A stretch of DNA of 64,000 bases from SB11 sp943370295. Lineage in GTDB: Bacteria > Bacteroidota > Bacteroidia > UBA8524. The DNA lies in assembly GCA_943370295.1 (NCBI GenBank), contig CALRQL020000013.1, positions 32,980-96,979 of the forward strand, written 5' to 3'. How positions within the stretch are numbered: position 1 is the first letter of the stretch; the number at the start of each line of letters is the position of its first letter. The notes under the pieces were generated by a model. That model did not search any database, was not told the DNA's origin, and saw only the letters and a list, made by a program, of their open reading frames with translations. Made by a program: the position numbers and the translations under genes. Shown here one piece after another: positions 28,366-36,940 of the stretch.

Positions 28366-30000
28366 ATGAGAGTAACAGGCAGATATATAGCAACTTTTGG
28401 GTTGGTTTTGTTGGGTGTGGCTGTAAAAGCACAGGATACTACTTTGTCTATCCGCGATGTAACGGTAATTTCTGATTATGTACCTTATTTGGCCGATGCA
28501 GTAAAGGAAAAAACCGCTCCTGTGGCCGAGGCTCCTGATGCACCGTTGCCCAAACTTTCGTATTCAATTATACCCATACAATTCCGTACCGTTTCCCGCC
28601 TGGATATACCCAAAGCGTTGGAGATGGGAAAAAATACACCTCCCAACCTTAGGAACAACCATATCAGGCTTGGGTTTGGTAATTATGCCTCGCCTTTGGC
28701 CGAGATATACCTGCACAACAAACGCAGCGAATACAGTGCTTACGGGTTAACAATCAAGCACCTTTCTGCCAATGGACCTGATAAAGCCATATTTTCAGAT
28801 AACAACGTTAGCTTGTTCGGTAAGCGTTTCTTTAAAACAGGTACTCTGTTCGGTGATTTTGATTACGTGCGTAACGGGCTACGTTTTTACGGATTCGACA
28901 GAACGTTTCCTTATACCCCTAGCGACGATAGTTTGAAACAGGTGTACAACACATTTGCGGTGAGTACAGGTTGGGAAAGCAAAGAGTGGGGCAAACGCAA
29001 AATGCAGTTTAAAGGTGCGGTAGCGTTTCATAATCTTACCGATAAGTGGGGCGCGCAAGAAAACGATGCTACGGTTACCACCTCTTTTAAAACCCTTATT
29101 AAAGAAGATGTGCTAAAGGTTAACCTTGCGTATAGTTATAGCTCTTACAGCGATAGCTTGGGCAGCCTTAACCGTAATTTTGTTCACTTAAATCCCCGTT
29201 ATACTCCTAACGGAGATAAGCTAAAACTAACCTTGGGTGTAAATTCATCGGTGTATGTTGACACTGCAAAACCTAAGTTTTATTTATTCCCCGTAGTGGA
29301 TGCTGAATACGAGATTGAAAAAGGATTTTTCTCTGCCATTGCAGGGGTAAATGGCGGTTTGCAAAAAAATACGCTTCGCAGTTTTATCACCGAAAATGCG
29401 TTTTTATCCAACCGTATTGCAATGGGTAATACCGTAAACCGTTTTGAAGGTTATTTGGGTATAAAAGGCAAGGCCAACGCTAACTTTGGGTTTATAGGCC
29501 GCGTGTTTTATAACCAGTTTAACGATATGGCGGTATTTATTGCTGATAGCACGGTATTGCGCAGGTTTAAACCTTTGTATATTGATGCGCACGTTATCCG
29601 TTTTAACGCGGAATTGGCTTACCAATACAGCGATAAGGTACGTTTGAACCTGACTGCAAACGTTTATAACTATAAAGTGCAAGACTCAAAACAAAAGGCA
29701 TGGCAATTACCCACTGCCGAGGTGAAACTAAACACTACTTACAATATTGGTAATAAACTGTTGTTTAGTGCCGATGTGTTTGTGATGAACCAACGCCCCG
29801 CCACCAGTGAGTACACTACTTTACCTGCTACCAATCTGAAAGCGTTTGCCGATTTTAATTTCGGGATGGAATACCGCTACCGCAAAACACTTTCGCTGTT
29901 TGTAAGACTAAACAATATTTCTTCGGTTCGTTACCAACGTTGGTACAATTACCCTACTTATAGTTTAAATGGCATGGGTGGAATTACTTTTAGCTTGTAA
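28366..30000 (+). CDS. TonB-receptor-like outer-membrane barrel protein
   Basis: 544 residues, ATG start. A signal peptide ends near VKAQ (residue 23), followed by about 70 proline-rich residues and then a long series of amphipathic strands (HIRLGFGNYASPLAEIYL, GYLGIKGKANANFGF, RLNLTANVYNYKV) ending in a terminal strand GGITFSL. This fits the barrel half of TonB-dependent receptors without an obvious plug domain. Bacteroidota have many such lone barrels; a ligand cannot be assigned. The C-terminal Leu rather than Phe or Trp is a minor oddity. Confidence 0.7.
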   Translation: MRVTGRYIATFGLVLLGVAVKAQDTTLSIRDVTVISDYVPYLADAVKEKTAPVAEAPDAPLPKLSYSIIPIQFRTVSRLDIPKALEMGKNTPPNLRNNHIRLGFGNYASPLAEIYLHNKRSEYSAYGLTIKHLSANGPDKAIFSDNNVSLFGKRFFKTGTLFGDFDYVRNGLRFYGFDRTFPYTPSDDSLKQVYNTFAVSTGWESKEWGKRKMQFKGAVAFHNLTDKWGAQENDATVTTSFKTLIKEDVLKVNLAYSYSSYSDSLGSLNRNFVHLNPRYTPNGDKLKLTLGVNSSVYVDTAKPKFYLFPVVDAEYEIEKGFFSAIAGVNGGLQKNTLRSFITENAFLSNRIAMGNTVNRFEGYLGIKGKANANFGFIGRVFYNQFNDMAVFIADSTVLRRFKPLYIDAHVIRFNAELAYQYSDKVRLNLTANVYNYKVQDSKQKAWQLPTAEVKLNTTYNIGNKLLFSADVFVMNQRPATSEYTTLPATNLKAFADFNFGMEYRYRKTLSLFVRLNNISSVRYQRWYNYPTYSLNGMGGITFSL

Positions 30001-30011
30001 AAATATCACGG

Positions 30012-30077
30012 CGACAGGTATTAAAACCTGTCGTTTTCAAGTATAGCATTCCGAAAGGTTTTAAACCTTTCGGAATG
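30012..30077. repeat. Two adjacent hairpins
   Basis: 30012-30033: CGACAGGT and AACCTGTCG pair around ATTAA. 30047-30077: CATTCCGAAAGGTTT pairs exactly with AAACCTTTCGGAATG around one T. The second belongs to the same family as 18933 and 36808. Both lie between converging genes and may also end transcription. Confidence 0.85.
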
Positions 30078-30148
30078 TTTCATTTATAGAGCAATATATC
30101 TTAGTTGATCTATCCTCTAATCCCTAAACACCAACCACTAATCTCCAA

Positions 30149-31252
30149 TCAATACCCGTCTGCCAGCATGGGCATGAATTTGCTCCAGTCAACCTTGCCT
30201 GCCTGTTTACCCATACGCACAATAATCAGGTTTTTAGCGGGGTTCACATAAATGTATTGCCCCAAAATACCGATGGCCATAAAATCACCATTTTTAGTGG
30301 GCAGCCACCACCCGTATTGGTAAAACCACGCACTACCGTTTGCAGTATCCAACTTCGTAGAAGTTTCAACCCATTCGGGGCTTAGTAATTGTTTCCCGTT
30401 CCAATTCCCTTTGTTAAGATATAGCCTACCGATTTTTGCAAAATCGCGGGTACGGGCATTCACACAACAAAATGTTTTTTCTACCCCGCCGTTTCTTTTA
30501 TCAAGGCTCCAACTGGCACTGTATTCCATTTGCAAAGGTTTCCAAAGCTTCTCCTCCATGTATTGCGAAATCGTTTTTCCTTTCAATGCCTTTTCAAGCA
30601 CCAAACCCAATAATTGTGTATTCCCGCTGATGTAGTCAAACTCTTTGGCAGGCTCATTTACCACCTTCAGTTTCTTACATTCTTTATACAAATTTCGGCC
30701 ATAATAAAACGAAGCCGCGTGCCCGAAAGGGTTCCAATAACTTTCATTAAACCTAACCCCCGAAGTCATTTGCAGCAAATCGCGCACGGTTACCTTTTCA
30801 AAACTCTTGTTCAGTTGGGGAAGGTATTTCAACACCGAATCGTTAACGTCCAACAAGCCGTCGTCAACCGCAAAACCAATCAATACAGACAAAACCGATT
30901 TCCCCACCGAAAAAGAAGGGATAATCGAAGCCGAATCATAATCGCTGAAATAATTTTCGTAGTGTATCGAGTCGTCTTTAATAATCAAAAACGCCACGGT
31001 TTTATTATCCTTTAAAAACTTATCAAAACTCACCTCACGGTCATTAACGGTGATGTTTTTTGGAGCTTTAGGGTGCTGTGCTTTGAAGAATGTAAACGCA
31101 ACGCTATCTGCATTAACAGTGCGGGCAGGAAATTTTTTATAGTCTTTTAAATCAGCAAAATTGTAAAATACAAAACGCCCCAATTTGCACGACGGCAACA
31201 CAACAATTGCAACGCAAAGGAGCAGTAAATAAATAGAGGTAGGTGTTTTCAT
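30149..31252 (-). CDS. Serine hydrolase lipoprotein (beta-lactamase/PBP4-like family)
   Basis: 367 residues, ATG start. A lipoprotein signal ends at LPSC (Cys22). The class C beta-lactamase-like fold is shown by FSVGKSVLSVLIG (SxxK nucleophile motif, near 114) and FDYISGNTQLLG (YxN motif, near 205). The usual third motif is read as GILGQYIYV, where the common HTG or HxG is absent. The family includes esterases, D-aminopeptidases and penicillin-binding-like proteins, so a true beta-lactamase role is unlikely. It should sit in the periplasm or at the inner face of the outer membrane. Confidence 0.85.
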   Translation of the reverse strand: MKTPTSIYLLLLCVAIVVLPSCKLGRFVFYNFADLKDYKKFPARTVNADSVAFTFFKAQHPKAPKNITVNDREVSFDKFLKDNKTVAFLIIKDDSIHYENYFSDYDSASIIPSFSVGKSVLSVLIGFAVDDGLLDVNDSVLKYLPQLNKSFEKVTVRDLLQMTSGVRFNESYWNPFGHAASFYYGRNLYKECKKLKVVNEPAKEFDYISGNTQLLGLVLEKALKGKTISQYMEEKLWKPLQMEYSASWSLDKRNGGVEKTFCCVNARTRDFAKIGRLYLNKGNWNGKQLLSPEWVETSTKLDTANGSAWFYQYGWWLPTKNGDFMAIGILGQYIYVNPAKNLIIVRMGKQAGKVDWSKFMPMLADGY

Positions 31253-31324
31253 GCTTTTACTTGGCTAAAATATAGTAAAATTGCCTTACCAACACAGTAC
31301 GCTGTGCTGACAATAATTATTGTG

Positions 31325-32122
31325 ATGACGAAAACACTTGCCCCGCCGCGCCATGTAAACGTGGTGCGATACGTAACCCCGCTACGCGAAGGCGGCTCTT
31401 TGCCTGCCATTGCCGAGGCGGACGATGATTTTTTGTACGTACTGAAATTCAGAGGGGCAGGGCAGGGGGTAAAATCGCTGATAGCAGATTTTATTGGCGG
31501 TGAGATTGCCCGAGTGTTGGGTTTTAAAGTACCCGAAATGGTATTTGCCCATTTGGACGCTGATTTTGGTCGCACCGAGGGTGACGAGGAAATACAAGAG
31601 TTGTTGCGCAAAAGCGAGGGCTTGAATTTGGGCGTGCATTACCTGCAAGGCAGTATGACGTACGACCCTGCGGTAACGCTGATAGACCCGTTGCTATCTT
31701 CAAAAATTGTGTGGCTGGATTGTTTACTAACCAATGTTGACCGCACGGCACGCAATACTAATATGCTGTGGTGGAATAAAGAGTTGTGGCTGATTGACCA
31801 TGGGGCTTCGTTGTATTTTCACCACTCGTGGGACAATTGGGAGGAACAGGCCAAAAAACCTTTTGTGCAGGTTAAAGACCACGTATTGATGCGTCGAGCC
31901 ACGGAGTTGGAAAGGGTAGATGCTGAGTTTAAACAAGTACTTACGCCCAAAGTTATACGGGGGATTGTGGCACAAGTGCCCGATGAATGGTTGCTTGAAA
32001 ACACGATGGATGAAACTGCCGACAGTCGCAGGGAAGTGTATAGCCGCTTTTTGGAAACCCGCTTACAGGTATCAGAAATTTTTGTGAAGGAGGCAGAAAA
32101 TGCAAGAACATCACCTTTTTGA
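31325..32122 (+). CDS. HipA-like protein kinase (HipA_2 type)
   Basis: 265 residues from ATG 31325 (an upstream GTG adds seven unlikely residues). It resembles the stand-alone HipA-like kinase family: a Lys in YVLKFRGAGQG that could bind ATP, a catalytic-loop-like LLTNVDRTARNTNML with Asp and Asn near residue 145, and LWLIDHGASLYFHH in place of the DFG segment. It is shorter than classical HipA toxin (~440 residues) and lacks the N-terminal subdomain. The downstream DUF3037 gene overlaps it by 23 bases, so the two should act together. Substrate and any toxic effect are unknown. Confidence 0.8.
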   Translation: MTKTLAPPRHVNVVRYVTPLREGGSLPAIAEADDDFLYVLKFRGAGQGVKSLIADFIGGEIARVLGFKVPEMVFAHLDADFGRTEGDEEIQELLRKSEGLNLGVHYLQGSMTYDPAVTLIDPLLSSKIVWLDCLLTNVDRTARNTNMLWWNKELWLIDHGASLYFHHSWDNWEEQAKKPFVQVKDHVLMRRATELERVDAEFKQVLTPKVIRGIVAQVPDEWLLENTMDETADSRREVYSRFLETRLQVSEIFVKEAENARTSPF

Positions 32123-32483
32123 GTATGCTGTGATACGCATTGTGCCCCGCGTGGAGCGTGAGGAGTTTATTAATGTGGGGGTTGTGCTGTTTTGCAAGAA
32201 GCACCAATTTTTGCAGGTGAAGTACGTGGTGGATGCCCAACGTTTGCAGTTGTTTTGCCCGGTGCTGGATGTACCCGCCGTTGAAGCGTATTTGGCAGGA
32301 TTTGAAAAAATTTGCAAGGGCGATGCCGACGGCGGTCCTATCTCAAAATTAGATATTGCTTCGCGGTTTCGTTGGCTAACGGCCAACCGTAGCACGGTGT
32401 TGCAAACCTCAAAAGTGCACCCCGGCCTTTGCACCAACCCTGAAAAAAAACTTAATCAGTTGTTTGAGGAGTTGGTGGGGTAG
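32100..32483 (+). CDS. DUF3037 protein, partner of HipA-like kinase
   Basis: 127 residues, ATG start inside the end of the kinase gene. The EYAVIRIVPRVEREEFINVGVVLFC opening is diagnostic for DUF3037, a family frequently found next to HipA_2-type kinases (established as co-occurrence, from memory). No catalytic residues are apparent. The overlap implies translational coupling and a fixed ratio of the two proteins. It could be a regulator, antitoxin-like partner or substrate of the kinase; none of these is shown. Confidence 0.85.
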   Translation: MQEHHLFEYAVIRIVPRVEREEFINVGVVLFCKKHQFLQVKYVVDAQRLQLFCPVLDVPAVEAYLAGFEKICKGDADGGPISKLDIASRFRWLTANRSTVLQTSKVHPGLCTNPEKKLNQLFEELVG

Positions 32484-32491
32484 CCATTCCC

Positions 32492-32586
32492 AACTTGATT
32501 ACCGAGTGAGATTCCCGCCTGCGCGGGGATGACGGGTTGCCGCCAGTCATGCTGAACTTGTTTCTGCATCGTATAGGTATTAATTA
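32492..32586 (+). repeat. 95-bp direct repeat, left copy
   Basis: This copy and 33527-33621 are the same length and differ at about 7 of 95 positions. Each holds an ATTCCC-N8-GGGAAT-type palindrome and a TGCTGAAC...CAGCA-type palindrome and ends in TTAATTA. Together they flank the AT-rich gene at 32788. Confidence 0.9.
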
Positions 32587-32787
32587 ACTGATTAGAAAAT
32601 TTGATGATGAGTGTTTGCAGTCATTCCTGCTTTGTAAGAAGCTTAAAATAGATTTTATTTAAGCAAACAACTTATTTGTTACTGGACAAGCAGGATGTTT
32701 GCTCCAGTCGGGAGAGTTGATATAAGTATGGAAAGCAAATTCAATAATAAAAAAGCAACATATTTTTCTAATTTTAAACGTTAAAAT

Positions 32788-33204
32788 ATGCGATTAACAA
32801 ACTTTATAATCAAATCAGTAGACAATAATAAGTTAATTGAATTTCAGGATTTATCGATGGAGAATTTAAGTTTATTATTGAATTGGAACTATTTAACAAT
32901 TGAAAAAATAGACAATGCATTAAATAAATTGCAAAACATTAAAAATAACTGGACCGATATTGACAATATCGCAAATAACTTATATGGTGGGTACTGGGAT
33001 TCCCAAACCCTTGCTGATAATAATGTTACAGGAGATTGGTTTACAATTGATCAATGGGAAGATTTGGACGTATCAATCTGTAAATCAAATCAAAATGTTT
33101 ATATTAATAATGATTTAATTTGTGCTCCAATAGTTGAACTTTCCTTAACTGATATAATTGATATTCTTGAACAATGGAAACAAATCCAGCTTTCATATAC
33201 ATAA
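32788..33204 (+). CDS. AT-rich orphan gene, function unknown
   Basis: 138 residues, ATG start. I recognise no family. The protein is acidic and rich in Asn, Ile and Asp, with a repeated LxxLLNWNYLTIEKIDNAL-type helical start and a WDSQTLADNNVTGDWFTIDQWEDLD middle; there is no signal peptide or membrane segment. Size and composition resemble immunity proteins of toxin systems, but that is only an impression. The base composition is far more AT-rich than the upstream kinase pair. It lies between two 95-bp direct repeats, which suggests it arrived as a unit. Confidence 0.5.
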   Translation: MRLTNFIIKSVDNNKLIEFQDLSMENLSLLLNWNYLTIEKIDNALNKLQNIKNNWTDIDNIANNLYGGYWDSQTLADNNVTGDWFTIDQWEDLDVSICKSNQNVYINNDLICAPIVELSLTDIIDILEQWKQIQLSYT

Positions 33205-33748
33205 TATTAAAGGGTAATTTTCCCGCTAGTGCATACGCGCTCTTCGACTCTGCTTAGAATGACAGCCACACACCTCCCTGTCATGCTGAACTTGTTTCAT
33301 CATCGCATTTGTGTTAATTAACTTTTAACCACCCTTATTCCCTCCTTGCCTGCCCACAGGCCATACCGAAGGAGGGAAACAGCCGCTACTGGCTCACAAA
33401 CACAAAAGTGATTACAGTTTTCGATAGTCGTACGTTTATAAAAGGCCTGCGTGTTTGACTCCCCTCCTTGCAGGGCTTGCGGCGCAGGTAAAGGAGGGGC
33501 GGGGGGTGGTTGAGCATTACAAACTGAACTTGATTACAGAGTGAGATTCCCGCCTGCGCGGGAATGACGGGTTACCGATAGTCATGCTGAACTTGTTTCA
33601 GCATCGTATAGGTGTTAATTAGTTAATAAACTATCCTTATTCCCTCTTTGCCAGTCTAAACCCTTTACCCGAACCGGTTTACTGATAGAGTTGAGAAAAG
33701 GTTTTTACGAAGAAACGTAATTAGTATTTTATTGGCCTTTAAGCCTAA
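33205..33748. repeat. Repeat-filled gap, including the right copy of the 95-bp repeat
   Basis: No gene was seen in 544 bases. Contents in order: a TGCTGAAC-type repeat (33280-33304, right arm decayed); a CCCTTATTCCCTCC...GGAGGGAAAC inverted repeat near 33333-33382; a CCCCTCCTTGC...AAGGAGGGGCGGG block near 33461-33508; the right 95-bp direct repeat (33527-33621) with ATTCCC-N8-GGGAAT at 33546-33565 and a TGCTGAA/TTCAGCA hairpin at 33581-33605. Confidence 0.85.
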
Positions 33749-34405
33749 TTACTTCACATTATTTATCGAAAGTAATGCTAATTGCTCAGGAGTAAATTGG
33801 TTTACCATCCCTGTTATTACTTTGGTTCCAGACTTATTAATTTTAGCTTCTGTTTTTTTAATAATTGTTTTTACTAGGAGTTCAATATTTAATATTTCCT
33901 TTTTCGAAAAACCAGTTAGCTTGAGTTGTTGAAACTTGAGCTCGGTTTTATTCAGTCCCCCTTCCTTAGGAATTAACATGCACGCTAAGCCAGCTTCAGC
34001 ATCTGTATTACCCCTATGTGCAATAAATTGATGCCTTAGGTCCATTAGGTATTCGTGTGTTTTAATATTTGTTACTTCGTTTTTAAATAATTCAGAAGCT
34101 TCAAGTTTAGGTGAATTCGAGCTAGAAGCATCTGTAAAACACTTTCCGTATAAAGATATAATAGAGTAAGTTAAAGATGATTTGATTAAATGTGATGAGT
34201 TTCTTTTAAATTCTGCAATATATTTAAGAACCAAATTTAAGTCTTCTCTTATTGCACAGTAAGCAATAAAATTCTTTGACATTGTTGTTGGGACTCCAAG
34301 GATCACATACTCGTCTGAATATTTATTTTTAATATTGTAGAGCATTTGGGTTAATTTGTCCTTTCTTGTATTCATTTCAATCTTAAAAATATTGTAAAAT
34401 AACAT
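33749..34405 (-). CDS. AT-rich orphan, possible HEPN-like helical protein
   Basis: 218 residues, ATG start; a near-consensus -7 box (TATCTTTC) lies about 20 bases upstream on the minus strand. The protein is mostly helical and lacks membrane segments. MDLRHQFIAHRGN near residue 125 contains an R-x5-H arrangement, like the R-x4-6-H signature of HEPN ribonucleases and other Abi-type proteins. That single short motif is weak evidence. The composition is AT-rich relative to the neighbouring radical SAM gene, and palindromic repeats lie on both sides. Confidence 0.5.
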   Translation of the reverse strand: MLFYNIFKIEMNTRKDKLTQMLYNIKNKYSDEYVILGVPTTMSKNFIAYCAIREDLNLVLKYIAEFKRNSSHLIKSSLTYSIISLYGKCFTDASSSNSPKLEASELFKNEVTNIKTHEYLMDLRHQFIAHRGNTDAEAGLACMLIPKEGGLNKTELKFQQLKLTGFSKKEILNIELLVKTIIKKTEAKINKSGTKVITGMVNQFTPEQLALLSINNVK

Positions 34406-34485
34406 ATTTCAAGTTAGAAAGTTGAAAGATATGTCTATTAAAAATCATTGGTTTTCAAATGTTTAAGGAAAATATTAAAATTTGC

Positions 34486-34605
34486 CCAATCAAGTTGGGA
34501 ATGACGTGCTGCCACACACCACCCTGTCATGCTGGACTCGTTTCAGCATCGCATAAGTATATCTCGTGAATTGGTGATGAGGCCCTGAAACAAGTTCAGG
34601 GTGAC
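34486..34605. repeat. Three palindromic repeats
   Basis: 34486-34506 holds CCAATCAAGTTGG-type arms; 34526-34550 is a TGCTGGAC...CAGCA copy; 34583-34605 is an inverted copy with CCCTGAA/TTCAGGG arms. The block GCCACACACC...GTCAT at 34511 also occurs at 33264 in the same orientation, so related direct copies flank the gene at 33749. Confidence 0.8.
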
Positions 34606-34616
34606 TGGCTAAGAAA

Positions 34617-36170
34617 TTATCCCCCCATGCTTAATTCAAGTTCTTGTTCTTGAACGTACAGGTGCCTGTTTTGGGTTTTCACATCGTTTTCGATGTGGAT
34701 GCAGGTTTGGTGCATTTGGTGTATCATAATGCCGTAAAACACAGCTTTATCCAAAAACTTGCGATTATTTTTCAGTGTCCAGAAGATAAGTTTCCAAAAA
34801 TACTTGCGATTGGGGTCTTTAATGCCCAATAAATACACAATGCGGAACACCATTTTCAAGTCCTTCATCCTGAATTTTGAAGGCACTTTTACGGTTATTT
34901 TGGGGTGTTTGTAAGTGGTAAAAAACTGTATCAGCCGCTCGTATGATTTTTCGGGGGTGTAAATGTTGTTTATCAGTTCTACAAAACCGTCAAACAACAT
35001 CTTTTCATTCATCACCGGGATGATATTGGTTTCGCCTTCGGCAAAGGCAAATTCTCGGCTCAACCGTCCCTGACTTTTTATCTTTTCAAATAACTCAGTA
35101 CCCGGCGGGGCTTTCAGAATATTAACAATGGGCAAAGGGATGCCGCTTTGTTGTATAAAATCAACCTGTTGCTTAAAAATAGTAGGTTTATCGGTATCAA
35201 ACCCCACAATAAACCCTGCTGAAATGATAAACCCAGTTTGATGCAGTCTTTGAATATTCATCAACTGGTCGCGCTTTAGGTTTTGGGTTTTTTTAGAGTT
35301 TTTCAATCCCACTTCATCCGGTGTTTCAATACCGATGAAAATATGCCTGAAACCCGCTTCCAGCAGCAATCGCATCAACTCTTCATCGTCGGCAAGGTTA
35401 ATGGTAAGTTGGGTAGCAAAAAAGAAAGAGGGTTGTTTCTTTTTGCGCCACTCAATCAGTGCGGGCAGCAAATCACTTTTAAGGATGCGTTTATTACCAA
35501 TCAGGTTATCATCGGCAAACAGTACCAGTTGCACATCGCTGATGCGCTCAAGGGCTTCCAGTTCGGCAATTATCTGTTGGCTGGTTTTTACACGGGGTTT
35601 GCGGCCAAATAGTGCGGTAACATCGCAAAAGTCGCACATATAAGGGCAGCCGCGCGAGTATTGCACAATGGAGTAGATGTACTCGTCCATATCGGCCAAT
35701 TCAAAAGCCGGAATGGGTGTTTGGGTTACATCGGCAAACTCATCCGAGAAATAGCGGGGTTTGGGAGCACCGTTTGCCAAGTCTTCTAAAAACAATGGCA
35801 ATGTGATTTCGGCCTCGTTGAGTACAAAATGGTCGATATTGGGAAAACGCTCGTACTCGTGGGTAAACAATGAACCGCCTGCAACAATTTTAACTCCCGC
35901 TCTGTTGCATTGGGCTACAATTTCGCGCACCGATTCTTCTTGCACATTCATCGCCGAAAGAAACACATAGTCGGCCCATTGCAGGTCGGCTTCTGATAAA
36001 TCGGCAAGGTTCATATCCACCAGCTTTTTGTTCCATTCTTTGGGCAGCATCGCTCCAACGGTTAAAAGACCTAAGGGTGGATACGCAGCTTTTTTACCTA
36101 TCACCTTGATAAAATGCTTCATAGCATAAAAGGTGTCGGGCATTTTGGGATATACCAATAGAATATTCAC
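34617..36170 (-). CDS. B12-binding-domain radical SAM protein with DUF4070 tail
   Basis: 517 residues; the start is GTG at 36170, where NILLVYPKMPDTFYAMKHF begins as is usual in the family. An N-terminal cobalamin-binding-like domain (residues 1-140) is followed by the radical SAM cluster motif GCPYMCDFCDVT near 175, then a TIM-barrel region (FADDNLIGNK, GIETPDE) and a C-terminal helical DUF4070-type region. Relatives methylate unreactive carbons in lipids or cofactors. The substrate is unknown. It is preceded on its strand by a YCII gene with a terminator in between. Confidence 0.88.
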   Translation of the reverse strand: MNILLVYPKMPDTFYAMKHFIKVIGKKAAYPPLGLLTVGAMLPKEWNKKLVDMNLADLSEADLQWADYVFLSAMNVQEESVREIVAQCNRAGVKIVAGGSLFTHEYERFPNIDHFVLNEAEITLPLFLEDLANGAPKPRYFSDEFADVTQTPIPAFELADMDEYIYSIVQYSRGCPYMCDFCDVTALFGRKPRVKTSQQIIAELEALERISDVQLVLFADDNLIGNKRILKSDLLPALIEWRKKKQPSFFFATQLTINLADDEELMRLLLEAGFRHIFIGIETPDEVGLKNSKKTQNLKRDQLMNIQRLHQTGFIISAGFIVGFDTDKPTIFKQQVDFIQQSGIPLPIVNILKAPPGTELFEKIKSQGRLSREFAFAEGETNIIPVMNEKMLFDGFVELINNIYTPEKSYERLIQFFTTYKHPKITVKVPSKFRMKDLKMVFRIVYLLGIKDPNRKYFWKLIFWTLKNNRKFLDKAVFYGIMIHQMHQTCIHIENDVKTQNRHLYVQEQELELSMGG

Positions 36171-36183
36171 GGTGTGAATTTAA

Positions 36184-36212
36184 CAAAAAAAGCGCAACTG
36201 TGGGGTTGCGCT
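36184..36212 (-). terminator. Intrinsic terminator after the YCII gene
   Basis: On the minus strand AGCGCAAC pairs with GTTGCGCT around a five- to six-base loop and is followed by seven T residues. It lies just downstream of the YCII gene and upstream of the radical SAM gene. Confidence 0.88.
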
Positions 36213-36237
36213 CGTGTTTTCATAGTTTATGGTAGTG

Positions 36238-36585
36238 TTACATGCCTACGCATTTGCGTATTTCTAAGCTGGTGCCCGTGCCTTGCAAAATGGGGCAGCT
36301 TTGGGCTATTGCCACGGCTCCGTTAATATCTTCAGCCAAAACAATAATGTATCCGGCCACTGATTCATTTTTTTCGGTGTAAGGACCGTCAGTTGTTACA
36401 TTGTTGGGTCTAAGTACCTTCCCCTGTACGGATAAGTGCGTACCGCCGTCGGCCAGTTGGTCGTTGGCTGCAATCATATCCATCCAATCGCCCCACTGCT
36501 CCATGTACAACTCCATTTGCTCAGGAGTAGGTTGTGCGTCTGGAGTGGTAATATCCATGCGGAAAAATAACGTGTAGTGTTTCAT
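36238..36585 (-). CDS. YCII-family protein
   Basis: 115 residues, ATG start. It has the YciI-like ferredoxin-fold pattern: MKHYTLFFRMD, GTHLSVQGKVLRP, the conserved DGPYTEKNESVAGY and a SCPILQGTGTSLEIR end. YCII proteins of this subtype often sit beside ECF sigma factors; here the nearby regulator is Crp/Fnr-like. Biochemical function is unknown. A second YCII gene of the same subtype lies at 37326, with a DoxX-like gene between, so the cluster may have grown by duplication. Confidence 0.85.
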   Translation of the reverse strand: MKHYTLFFRMDITTPDAQPTPEQMELYMEQWGDWMDMIAANDQLADGGTHLSVQGKVLRPNNVTTDGPYTEKNESVAGYIIVLAEDINGAVAIAQSCPILQGTGTSLEIRKCVGM

Positions 36586-36602
36586 AGTTTCTTTTGTAGA
36601 AA

Positions 36603-36610
36603 CAAAAATA
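36603..36610 (-). promoter_or_regulatory. TAnnTTTG -7 box upstream of the YCII gene
   Basis: On the minus strand TATTTTTG matches the -7 consensus exactly and ends 17 bases before the ATG at 36585. Confidence 0.5.
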
Positions 36611-36807
36611 GGTTTGTAAAAACTGTACGGCAGGGTGTGTTTGCGGCAATTAAAAAGGTGCTTTGCGACAGCGTTACAAGAAGGTATGTTGTATATGCAG
36701 ATAACCGCAACCTTACTAAAATATTCTCTGTTTTGCCATTAAGCCTAAGCGCTTACGAATAATAAGCGATTAAACCAATTTGAACATAAAATTCAATTTT
36801 TTTGAAG

Positions 36808-36843
36808 TTATGTTCCGAATGGTTTTATCCATTCGGAACATAA
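36808..36843. repeat. Hairpin of the GGTTTTAAACC family
   Basis: TTATGTTCCGAATGG pairs with CCATTCGGAACATAA around TTTTAT. It is the only structured element in the 355-base gene-free gap 36586-36940 apart from the -7 box; the rest shows nothing recognisable. Confidence 0.85.
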
Positions 36844-36940
36844 TATGAGGGGGATGTTGTTGTTGCAATCGTTGGCTTTAAAGGGTATCAGCCTGCCGTT
36901 TTACCCTGTTCAGGTATTTTATTTAAACTGTAGGATGGAT

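Noticed and set aside
30149..31252. Antibiotic resistance beta-lactamase
   Set aside because: The fold is beta-lactamase-like, but the third motif is altered, the protein is a lipoprotein, and the family is mostly esterases or peptidases.
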